In this document: positions 28,190 to 37,623 of the stretch, in pieces
Position numbering within the stretch: the stretch's first letter is position 1
Layout of the letters: each line of letters begins with the position of its first letter
NCBI RefSeq assembly: GCF_031753505.1
Contig: NC_089682.1
Span: forward strand, 70,318,561 to 70,382,560
Origin: Anomalospiza imberbis
Lineage: Eukaryota > Chordata > Aves > Passeriformes > Viduidae
Direction: 5' to 3'
DNA: 64,000 bases
The notes under the pieces: generated by a model
The model's database searches: none
Seen by the model: only the letters and a program-made list of their open reading frames with translations
Told to the model about the DNA's origin: nothing
Program-made: the position numbers and the translations under genes

Positions 28190-29219
28190 AAGCCATGTGG
28201 CCTGGTCAAGGTGAGCCGAGGGGTAGAAGGACTGGAACCGAGCCAGCTCCTGTGGACGGAAGGGTGGAGAGAAGCGGAGATGTCTTTGTCATCCCCCCTC
28301 AGAGGGAAGAGATAGAGAGTCCGGACGGCACCTGTAACTTTGCCGGCGCGGAGGAGAAAGAGGGTGGGGGAAGGTGCCCAGCCTTGGCCTTGGGAATCGG
28401 CTGCTGGGCAGAGATATCAGCCGTCCAGGGAGTCTGAGCTTTTAATCCTTTCCTGAGAAATGAAGGCTTTGTAAAATATTACTCCTCCTTGATTTGAAGT
28501 AGAAGAGAGACAGTCTGGGATCCGAGATGATGGAAGAAGAAATTCTCGAGTTGGAAGGAGATGATGGAGTGGCTTGTGGCTGGACTTTTCTTGTTAGCCA
28601 TAGACTGAACCAAATTCTCCTAACAGAAGCTGCACTTAGGGTGGTGCGTTAGTGTGCCAAGAGACTTGTTTCAGTAATTACCAGCAGAGGAGTAGAGAGA
28701 ACAGAGGAGAGTTGGAGAAGGTGTAGAGAAGCCCTCTATCTTCAAGGAAGAAGAAGAGGAGAAGAAGACCTCTGTTCTTGGACCCTCAGCCCCAGGGGAA
28801 AATGGGGGGGACTGTAGTCCCAAAATGAGAAACTGAACTGTTGTCTCTTTTGGTCCACGGCAAAGCATCCTTAAAGGAGCCCTATGAGCAGTCTGTCCAT
28901 GCACGGTGGTGAGAGCACTGTGACATGGAAAGGAGAGTGTCACCATGGCAGATTTTCTCCGGGCGGTCGCCATGTGTGACATGGAAACACAAGGGTGGCA
29001 ATTGTGTTTCCTGGGGGGGGTCTGTGGCACAGGAGAGACTCCTGTCTCCCTTGAAAGATTGAGTATTTGAATATCTGAAGGGTGGCAACTTGATCAGGAT
29101 CCTGGGTGGTGTCTCACTGTTGAGTTTGTTTGGAAATTAGGTGGGAAGAGGAGGGGTGTTTTGGAAAGTCTTCATCCAGGATTTAGTGTTTGTAGTTTTT
29201 ATAGTAGTAGTAGTAGTTT

Positions 29220-29225
29220 AATAAA
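29220..29225 (+). promoter_or_regulatory. LTR polyadenylation signal AATAAA
   Basis: Canonical AATAAA directly after a short (TAG)n run. It is followed within about 10-40 nt by T-rich and TGT-rich sequence, as expected at the R/U5 boundary. It is antisense to DLG2, so it should not terminate DLG2 transcripts. Confidence 0.7.
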
Positions 29226-29350
29226 GTCCTTTTCTTTGTTACCAAGCTTGGGCCTGCTCTGCTCTGTTCCTGATCACATCTCACAGCAATTATTTAGAAA
29301 AGTACATTTTCATGGGGGCGCTGGCATCGTGCCAGTGTCAAACCATGACA

Positions 29351-29355
29351 AATAT
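29351..29355. repeat. Target-site duplication, right copy (AATAT)
   Basis: Exact match to 27961-27965, immediately after the LTR's terminal CA. Confidence 0.85.
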
Positions 29356-30250
29356 ATGTATTTTTTTCCCCTGCAGTTGATTTATTTTGTTTCTTTCACT
29401 TTGAGAACACTTTCTAGTATTGTGTTAGTGTGTCTTCTTTCTAGTGTTAGTATTTTCTACTGATGTGCTCTCCCTGAACAAGTTCTCTGTGAGTTTTCAA
29501 TACAGAGAGTTTAAGTAACTTCAGGCTTGTGATTCAATATATTGGAGAATGAAATTTACTCCTCTGGGAACAAAACAGCTCAGTGTGTCAAGTGACTCTT
29601 ATTAAATTTAAAAAAAAATATATGGCAAACAATCTCTAGTTTTCTTTGTCTGGATAAGCATTCTTTGAAGCATCAAATTATTTAGAAAACAAAAAATCAT
29701 CTTGAGCTTTTGTAATAAAATATTCAGTTATTTAAATTTTCTCACTTAACAAAGTCTCCTAATCTTCCCTCGACCTGAGTACTCATTGAAAGAAACCGTG
29801 AAACCCTCAGAAGAAATACCCAGAAATTACTATATGAATCAGTGAATACATAAACATTCAAAATTACAGATACAAATGAGTAAAAGCCTAATTAATCCAC
29901 AGTAATACAATTATTCTTTGTCTTGTAAAGTTTGAGTCATCAGGTGTAAATCCAAGCTATGTATTTTTTTACTTTGAAATTTAAAGTTAACACACAGGCA
30001 TGGGCGCAGACATCCTTAACTGCAAAAATGCCCTTAGAGGAGTTTAAATAGCATTTCAGTGATACATCCAAAGAAATACACCATTCTGATTTATCCAAGC
30101 TAGCATCCATTAAGTGTTTTTCAGACATTTATGTTTAAAAGCAGAATTCTAAGAAAATAATAAGAAAATAACAATTTCTTTGATAGGCACCCAGAGGGAG
30201 CTAAATCTTTAGTGTTATTTCAGCTTTTTTTCCTAAGCATAGTGTAGCAG
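29356..30250. other. Intronic DNA, no feature seen
   Basis: AT-rich unique sequence. A short A run near 29610 is the only low-complexity stretch. Confidence 0.5.
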
Positions 30251-30613
30251 TTTTTTTTTTTTTTTTTTCCTTATTCATTTACAGTCTTTCCCTCTCCTTT
30301 GTCTCCCCTTTCATGGCTTTGCAGATTTCCTGTCGTGCCTATTGGGATACAAAGTGCTGCCACTACACAGCTGGGAAAGGATGTACCCTCTGGACAGCTG
30401 TAGCAATGACGAAATATAGGGCAAATCCTCCTTGTCAACAGGGTTAAAAAGAAAGCCACCGGCTTTCTTAGCATTTTCACTGGATAACTCAAATTCTTCT
30501 GGCAGCATGTATTCTGAAGCAGTCCAGATATCACTATGTGGAGATAAGACCAGTCCTCCTAGTCCTGCTAGTCCTGTCACTGTTTCCAGGATACTATCAG
30601 TGCTGCAGCAGTT
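30251..30613 (-). other. Unidentified reading frame followed by an A tract (possible exon or retrocopy)
   Basis: The minus strand is open from 30613 (after a TAG at 30614-30616) to a TGA at 30311-30313, about 100 codons. Unlike most frames in the window it is balanced and acidic, for example EYMLPEEFELSSENAKKAGG and NPVDKEDLPYISSLLQLSRG, and lacks the Phe/Leu/Cys/Ser bias of chance frames. About 40 nt after the stop, on the same strand, comes AATAAGG and then an 18-nt A run (T run at 30251-30268). This resembles the 3' end of a processed transcript, though polyadenylated retrocopies are uncommon in birds. I do not recognise the protein. It may be a retrocopy, an alternative exon of DLG2 (same strand), or chance. 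Confidence 0.3.
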
Positions 30614-32277
30614 CTACTTCATCATGCTCCTTAGCCATATAATTGCTAACAGCAATAATAATAAATAAAAATAGTTTGTTCCCACCTCTAAGAGGGGTAT
30701 AATATCTGACAGCTGTTCCTTCACTTCTCTTAGTCTTCACTTTCAATAGTCTTCAGTAAGACAGTTATGTGGGCCTATTGATTTCCAGTCCCAGACACTG
30801 AATGTGGAGGATGACAGCTAAGAACATCAGGTAGGAGCCTCTGTTTCTCAAAAGGTAGGGCCCACCCTCTCCCTTGCAGCTCGTCTGCTTTTCCATGCAC
30901 ACTCTGGACTAGCACGTTTTGTACTTCTACCACGCACTGGTGGAACAGGTCCCCACAAGAACATGTCATACAGCTCTACAACCAGGAATAGTTTCAGCAT
31001 AATGACTCTCTGACAGAATAAGAACAAAGTTTTCCAGTGATTAGTTATATTTTGGGTACCAAATTAGGGCCGTTCTTAGGTGAAAGAAAATTAAAAAAAG
31101 TAACCTAGACTCTTCCAAAGAATCTTAATTTAGGTCATTGAAATAAAGCAATCAAATTTTGCAGTTTTTGTGAAAAATGTTGACCTGGTATGTCAGTGTC
31201 CCATTAGCAGGACTTCACAACAGACCCCCTTTAGTTTCTTTCATTGATCACTCCAGCACAGCCTCAGGTCAAGGCAACACCTGGTAAGACACTAGAGATG
31301 AAAGGAGAACACAGACCTCGCTTCAGCCATGGCATTCAGGTGCCACAACCTGCCCTTTCCAGTACTTACAAACCTCCCTGGAGGTGAACAACAGCCACTG
31401 ACACAGCTGACCGTCAGTATCAACTCTAAACTAAGATGTGATTGGAATTAGAATGCAGAACAGAATATCCTGCACGGAGATTGCATGCACTTCACATGTA
31501 TTTTCACGGATCTTTTTTCATTTCTTATTTCACAGAACTTTGTTTTATACATACACAGAGAAATACACTATAGAGACTCTATATGGATACACAAAAGATC
31601 AATATTTCAAATTCAGTACCATAAATAAACACTTTTCCCACTTCTTGTAGGCCACTTCCAGGAAAAAAGAATCTTGTGGATGAACTTTCTAGCATAAACT
31701 AGTCAATAAGAAGGATTCTGTCTCTGAATTATAATTTATTTCAGTCTGAGGCTGCAAGAGTAACTACCACCTAGGAAGCAAGCAGCCAAAGCCTATCAAA
31801 GAAGAAATGTACTAAGGGCACAGAGAAAGCTTTCAACTGTAAAGAAATCATTTACAGTTCTGCAAAAATAAACACTCAGAGCAACTCTGAGTTTGGTGGA
31901 GCTCATCAGGTACCTGAGGGACACTCACTTTAAAAGAATTACTTTCTCCTGTTGAAAGATGCCAGACTACTCCACTGGGGCTGTTGATAGTTGGATATTG
32001 ATTTTTGCACTGTGGACTCTCAAAAGGCATCTACATCATACGCTCTTAAACTTGTAAAATACTTTTCTTACTGGCCATTTCTTGACCACTCCCTCTCACT
32101 GTTATTTCTGAAACAATTAAAGGAGGGCTTTCCTAGCACTGTGGTGTCCTACAGTCTCAGTCCTGAGAGGTCAAAGCATACTGGTGCATGAACTGCTGTC
32201 TAAGACCTTAAATAGCAGAAAGAGGATTCACTACCGACTAATAGTGAAAACCTTTTTTCCCAGACATAGAAGCAAAT
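30614..32277. other. Intronic DNA, no feature seen
   Basis: No exon or recognisable repeat until the CR1 copy that follows. The last 100 nt may include diverged CR1 sequence. Confidence 0.5.
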
Positions 32278-32900
32278 GGTGATCTTGATTGGTGAGAAGC
32301 TGGACATATCCTGAGTGTATCCTGGACTGCATTCAAAGTAGCATGGCCAGTAGATCAAGGGATGGGATTCTGTCCCTCTATTCTGCTCTGGTGAGATCCC
32401 ACCTGGAGTGCTTCATCCAGCTCTGGGACCCCAGAATAAGGAGGATGTTGAATTTGTTGAATGCAGAGGAGACCATAAAGGTGATCAGAGTGCTGGAGCA
32501 CCTCTCCTGTGAAAACTGGCTAAGAAAGCCAGAGTTGTTCAGCCTGGATAGCAGAAGGTTCCGTGGAGATCTTAATGCAGCCTTTCAGTACCTAAAGGGG
32601 GCTTATAAGAAAGATATGGATAGACTTTTTAACAGGGCCTACAGAAGTAGGACAAGGGGTTTAAAATAAAAGAAGGTAGATTTACTCTACACCTAAAGAA
32701 GCCATTTTTTACAATGAGGGTTGTGAAATATTAGAGGAGGTTGCCCAGAAGAACTGGATCCTTGGAAGCATTCAAGACACTGTTGGATGGGGCTCTGAGC
32801 AGCCTGATCTAGGGAAGCTGTCTCTGCTTGTTGCAGGGTGCTCGGACTAGATGGCCTTTAAAGTTCCCTTTCAACCCAAACTGTTCTATAATTCTGTGAT
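32278..32900 (+). mobile_element. CR1 LINE, 5'-truncated, with intact 3' terminus
   Basis: A 5'-truncated CR1 retrotransposon that retains the end of ORF2 and the whole 3' UTR. The frame from 32289 reads as CR1 ORF2 C-terminus (DCIQSSMASRSRDGILSLYS, LVRSHLECFIQLWDPRIRR, IRVLEHLSCENWL, ELFSLDSRRFRGDLNAAFQY). It then meets a stop at 32667. The 3' UTR follows the family pattern (GGACTAGATGGCCTTTAAAG, then TTCTATAATTCTGTGATC) and ends at the terminal octamer-type repeats. A local deletion after GAGAAGCTGGACAT removes about 30 nt that the 13.2-kb copy keeps. It is too diverged to be active. Confidence 0.94.
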
Positions 32901-33213
32901 CTTTACAAAAGCAAGATATATAGATGGGTATAAAAGAATAAGACATCAAGTCAAATTAAAATACTTGTGTCATTCAATACAATCTGTTCTTCAGTGTTCC
33001 AGCTGTTCATATCTCTGAAAACGTCTACATATTCACCTCAGAAATTAGTGATTAACAAAGAATGATTAATAGCACAGTAGTGATTATTTCTTAGATTTAC
33101 AAGTATCAAAGTGATTAAGAACTGAGGCCTGTAATAAATTCCTTTTTGAAATTCAGGATTTATTTTTCATTGCTTCCTCAGGGTTTTTAAATTTTAGCCT
33201 TTAAGCCATAATT

Positions 33214-33360
33214 TCACACAATACTCTGAGTTGGAAGGGACCCACAAGGATCATTGAGTCCAGTTCTTGGGTGAATGGCCCATACGTGGATTGAAGACAC
33301 AACCATTGGTGTTAGTGTTTTTAGAACCACATTCTATCCAGCTGAGCTAATCTAAGGTCA
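33214..33360 (-). mobile_element. tRNA-Ile-derived SINE with CR1 tail (TguSINE1-like)
   Basis: Read on the minus strand the element has two parts. The head (complement of 33276-33360) aligns along its length with tRNA-Ile: an A-box-like TTAGCTCAGCTGG, a degraded anticodon arm, a B-box-like TCTTCAATCC, and the acceptor end GTATGGGCCA. The tail (complement of 33214-33275) is the CR1 3' end: ACTCAATGATCCTTGTGGGT, CCCTTCCAACTCAGAGTATT. This is the architecture of TguSINE1, a songbird SINE mobilised by CR1. The element is about 147 bp and seems full length. The tRNA part is mutated in its stems and is not a working tRNA gene. Confidence 0.9.
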
Positions 33361-35195
33361 CCTATGACTAGTTTTAGCCTTTCTAGTTAAGATTTGAATA
33401 AGTTCTTCAATTTGATGAAATGTAGAAACCCAATCTTTTAGAGAATGATAATCTCCAAGTAGAAAAATTAAATCTTCTCATGGTGGTGCTTGATGCCATT
33501 GAACTATCAAGTCAAAGGAAAGAAGAGACAGAGTAGATTTTTTTATTCCTCCACTGAACAGAGCCTGTGGTGGGTACAGAACTAAATTTATCAAAGTTAA
33601 CACAACACAATGCAAGATGATAAATTATCATTGAGAATTTACTCTTTTGGAATAGGATTCTATAAATATATTTAACCTAATTTTCTAAGGAAGTAATTAT
33701 CCTATGTGAGCATTCATACCGGTCTCTCCCTCAGCTGTAGTGAGGCAATAAGCAATTGCAAAGAAATCTGAAAAAGTGAGGAGGAAACAAAACAACAGGT
33801 TCCTAAAAACTTGGTAAAACTATATGGTTAATTAAAAAACAGGGACATTCTGAATGTAACCTGTATTGTTATGACAGGCCAGAAAATTCATAGGAATATA
33901 AAAGAAAAAGAAATAAAGACCCTTCATTCATGTCTCAGCCTTGGCAAAATTCTCAGTCAGAGCTCAACCTTTTCAGTCAATCTTAGGATGCAAATGCACT
34001 GGGAACTAGATGTCTTTAACTCCAGTGTTGATAGAATGTGATTTTTCCAAATAGTCTATTTCACAAAACCTAATAACATTCTTTTATACAGCTACAAAAT
34101 GAAAATACATATCGAACGTGAAAAGAATCTATTGAAAAGAGCTCTATTAATCATAAATGTCCTCTGTTTGTCCAACATCTAGAAAGCAGTCATAGTTAGA
34201 TGAGCAAAAAGTTTCTGAGATCTGAACTCAGATGTTGAACTCAGCATGAATCCAATAAGAATCATTAAGTGACCCACTGTCTTAACTTTTCTTCAGGGCA
34301 GGTATTGATATTGCCTGATATTCCAACCTCTATTAAAATCCTCTATTCAGCATCTGTCTCTGAACACGGCACTTGTACCAAGGAGTCAATCAATTAAAAC
34401 TTTCCTCCAGCTTAGGAAAGTTGGTTAGGCTTTGTACCAGAGACTATTTGATCATGTCTTATACTGACCACTGATTTACAAATGCAAATAAGTCTCTTGA
34501 TAGCACTGGGCAGGTATGGTTTTTTAAAGTCCTTCAGTAATGGAAGACTAATATCACTGCACTAATATGAATTATTTTATGTAGAGTTTCCTTTCTAAAA
34601 TATATTTAATATTCAAGCTAGAACAAGGTAATATTTTATTTTTAAGAATTTTGTCTGAGTGTGCATTTGGGCATTGTATTTTTTTTTAAGAATCACAAAG
34701 TATTAGTCTACACCCAAATCTGTATTTTATGCTGGTAAATTAGCAGAGAATCTCATATATTCTCTGGGGTATGTCAAGGTATTTAAACTGTCTTTTTTTT
34801 CCACATAAGAGAATTTGTTTGATTTTTCTTAACTCTGTAACTGTTATTCAAGTGTGTTCTTATGAGAGCACTAGATGATTTAATGGTGAGCTCAGAGATT
34901 GGTGAAGGTACCTGATAAGTGGCTGACACAACTGAAGAGTAAAAGGATAAGAGCACCTACTAAAGAGAGGGCTGTCAGGGGGGTACTTACAACTTCTTTA
35001 ACTCCTGGAAGCAGCACTGATCACAGATTTAAAGTGGATCTGTCTGAAATTAATTGTCTGCGTCAAATATCACTGATGCCTTTTAATCTCGAATCCCCAG
35101 GTATTTTTTAACTGCAAAGTAGGGCACAACAATTTAAATAAAAACAACTGAATAACATTATTTCAAAGAGAGATTTTTTTTTTTTTAAGCTTTCT
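33361..35195. other. Intronic DNA, no feature seen
   Basis: AT-rich unique sequence; several short T runs near 34.68, 34.79 and 35.17 kb; no exon or recognised transposon. Confidence 0.5.
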
Positions 35196-35401
35196 TCAAA
35201 AGCCCCCTGTAACTTTGCAGTCAACTTCTTGGTACACCAGCATGGTCTTGGGCAGCTCGGGGATGCTCAGCAAACCCTGCACTGTCCTTCCCACCAGACC
35301 ATTAGCACAGTTTGCTCTTGGAATTTTGGGGACCCTGCTGATCTGCTCTCTAGCTCCACACTGGACACTTTCTGCCAACTTGTACACAGTAGCCTTATAT
35401 T
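35196..35401 (-). other. Unidentified short reading frame with protein-like composition
   Basis: The minus strand is open for about 68 codons from just after a TAA (35402-35404) to a stop at 35196-35198. It includes AREQISRVPKIPRANCANGL and TVQGLLSIPELPKTMLVYQE. The surrounding 300 bp is less AT-rich than its neighbours. I do not recognise a family, and no splice sites frame it convincingly. It may be part of a decayed retroelement or retrocopy, or may be chance. Confidence 0.2.
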
Positions 35402-35404
35402 ACC

Positions 35405-37560
35405 CCAAGAGATGGGGACATCTCCTCACCCTGGGGCAAGCTTCATACCAATACCAGAAACCCTCTTCAGGAATAGGTCCCACAAATCCATGTCACCTAT
35501 GGATGAAGGTGATCTCCTAATAATTAAATTAACAGTGTATATAGAGACTGGGAAGTGCTCTGAAGTAATCAGTCCCTTACCACCTTCCCTTTCATTCTAT
35601 TATTTAAAAAAAGGCAAGTAAGGGTGCTTTTTCCCTTATACACCCTCACCCTTTTTTTTCACATTTTAAAATCTTTAAATTATATGGACCATTTCAAAAT
35701 ATGTATAAATTTCATGAAGAAAATCTTTGACGGTTTTGGCCATGCAGAATTCTGTGACTTGAATAACTGGACCAAAATGTAAAGTTTATTACCAGCTGTT
35801 TGATATGGGCAAACTACATTTTTCTCTCTCAACAGCAGAAATCTTAATATATTTTTCAGCTTTGCCATTAAATACAGAGAGATGATTTTCCTCTAATTTC
35901 TAAAAGCAGTTTTGTGGAAGAAAATGGGTAATCAACATGGAGAATGTATTTTTTTCTGAAAACGCTTTTAGACTGACATAAATGACAGCTATTTAAAGGC
36001 AATCACTTGTGTTTTATATCTCACACAAAAACCAGCAGACACAGTACCCTGTCTTTGAGACAAAACACTGATACATGTGACAGAACATTTCAAGCAGTAG
36101 TAATCAGAAGCCACAGATCCAGCTTCATCAAGAAAACAACTGAAACATTGTCCATTAAGATCTATATCTCTTTTTGCTATTGTTGCTCAGCCCTTAGCTG
36201 ATATGACACTGCACTATGAATAACCAATTATCCTCATCTGACAGGTACAGGAGATGCAAATCACATTTGTTCTGCAGTATGTACACTGATAACTTACACA
36301 TCTGTTAAAAATAAAGCCCTTTTCAAAATATCACCCAGGAGGCATGTGTTCTGTTCTCTGTTCAGTGACCTTTGGAAACTCTAGTCCAATGAATAACTAG
36401 TGATGCGCGAGTAAGTTGGGAGACACTGGATGAAAAATGCCTATAACCTTATATATTATCTGTTATGAAGATGCCTATGATAAAAAGATACATCGCTCTT
36501 TCATAATTTGCCTGAGAGAGCAAATCAATGAGAACATAAACTTGTATCCCCTAAAGTTTAATGGTTATGGAATTCATTATCCTGGTCAATTAAAAATATA
36601 ACATGCAGAAAAAGTACAGTGAATTATATCATTTAAATATCTGATTTAATGGTAATTTGCTACCTTACAGCATTTGTTCACATGGCATAAACCATATCTT
36701 GATAAATCTGGCCTTCCACTCAATCATTTTATGTAGAAAGAAGCTGAAGTGTGCTTCAAGATGGAAAAACTTCATATTCCCAAGATATTGGTAGAACACT
36801 AAAGGAATTCATCAACAACATTCTTGCATCTGTTAGAAACTTTTGTAAGGATTATGAAATATTACAAAGCTTAGACTTTCTTTCTCACACCCTACATGGC
36901 CCATATGGCCTCGATCGGTGTCAGACAAAGTCAGCACTGTAAGACAACAGCTACATAACCAAAAGGCAAGGAAAAAACACCAATTCCAGGGAGACATGGT
37001 ACAGCACATATGGCTTTGCTTTTGGTGCTACATTACCAACAAAGCCTTCACTCCAAGCCCTGATCACAGCTCAGGTAATTCAGCCTTTGAGTAAGCATAT
37101 CTTTTAAGCATAGATATGGTCTATAGCTTTTATGTAGCCACTTGAACGTTAAAAACCCTTTCAAAATTTTTCTTTTATAGTATAACACTACACGTCCTCT
37201 ATCATGCACATATGCCAGGAAACCAAAGATTTTTAAAGAGAAAACACTCCGCAATTCCAGTTGACAAGCTAAATAGGGAGTTACCAACTCATAGAGGTTC
37301 TTCACAATAACAAAACACCCATCTGAGTACTGACAAGAGTTATGGGGAAGAAAAGCCTTTTGAATGCAAGTAGCTAAACCATAAACTTCTTAACAGCATG
37401 AAAGACCTGTTGTATCACTCACATTTTTACAGTTTAGAATAAACAGTGGATACCTTTCTTCAAATGTAAACAAATTGATTCTTAACCAATTTTAATTTCA
37501 TAATTAATCACATTATTTTTATCACACATGATATTTTTCCTATAAGAAAGAATAAATTTT
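35405..37560. other. Intronic DNA, no feature seen
   Basis: AT-rich unique sequence leading up to the donor side of the 51-nt DLG2 exon. Confidence 0.5.
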
Positions 37561-37566
37561 ACTTAC

Positions 37567-37617
37567 CCTCTCCAAAGTAATTTCTTCAAATTCATATTCA
37601 ATTTCTGTTCCATTGAC
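37567..37617 (-). CDS. DLG2: DLG2 coding exon, 51 nt, linker before PDZ1
   Basis: This exon encodes 17 residues, VNGTEIEYEFEEITLER, of the DLG2 scaffold (PSD-93/chapsyn-110), which clusters NMDA receptors and potassium channels at postsynaptic membranes through its PDZ, SH3 and guanylate-kinase-like domains. The segment is the end of the N-terminal linker and the first strand of PDZ1 (EEITLERG in the whole family). The EIEYEF wording points to DLG2: DLG1 has DADYEY and DLG4 has GEMEYE here. Minus-strand splice signals are clear: a T-rich tract ending TTATTTTCATTAG before the exon, and GTAAGTAAAA after it (37566 downward). Both boundaries are phase 0 and the length is divisible by three. It follows in frame from the exon at 60653-60706. 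Confidence 0.96.
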
Positions 37618-37623
37618 CTAATG

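Larger units (their letters stand above)
27966..29350 (+). mobile_element. Complete solo LTR of an avian endogenous retrovirus
   Basis: This is a long (1,385-bp) LTR with canonical TG...CA ends. The termini form a 15-bp inverted repeat with one mismatch (TGTCGTGGTTTGACA at the left, TGTCAAACCATGACA at the right). A perfect 5-bp AATAT duplication lies outside. The GC-rich body contrasts with the AT-rich intron. Orientation is set by an AATAAA polyadenylation signal at 29220-29225 followed by a T/G-rich stretch, leaving about 125 nt for the end of R and U5. No gag, pol or env sequence adjoins it, so it is a solo LTR left by recombination between two LTRs. The 5-bp duplication suggests an ERVL-like element; the exact family name is not certain. 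It lies antisense to DLG2. Confidence 0.92.
1..37566 (-). other. DLG2: DLG2 intron downstream of the 51-nt exon (partial)
   Basis: On the minus strand this is the intron that begins at the GTAAGT donor (complement of 37561-37566) and runs out of the window at position 1. The family order says the next exon should encode the start of PDZ1 (GNSGLGFSIAGG...). I found no minus-strand stretch that could encode it, so the acceptor lies beyond position 1. The contents are AT-rich unique sequence plus the CR1, SINE, LTR and simple repeats listed separately. That this is one uninterrupted intron is inferred from the flanking exon and the lack of any other recognisable exon. Confidence 0.8.

Noticed and set aside
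28037..29088. Several GC-rich frames on both strands
   Set aside because: They lie wholly inside the non-coding solo LTR.
32289..32669. 126-codon frame that could be taken for a gene
   Set aside because: It is the C-terminal part of CR1 ORF2 inside a truncated LINE.
33276..33360. Apparent tRNA-Ile gene on the minus strand
   Set aside because: It is joined directly to a CR1 3' tail and its stems and anticodon arm are mutated, so it is a SINE head and not a functional tRNA.
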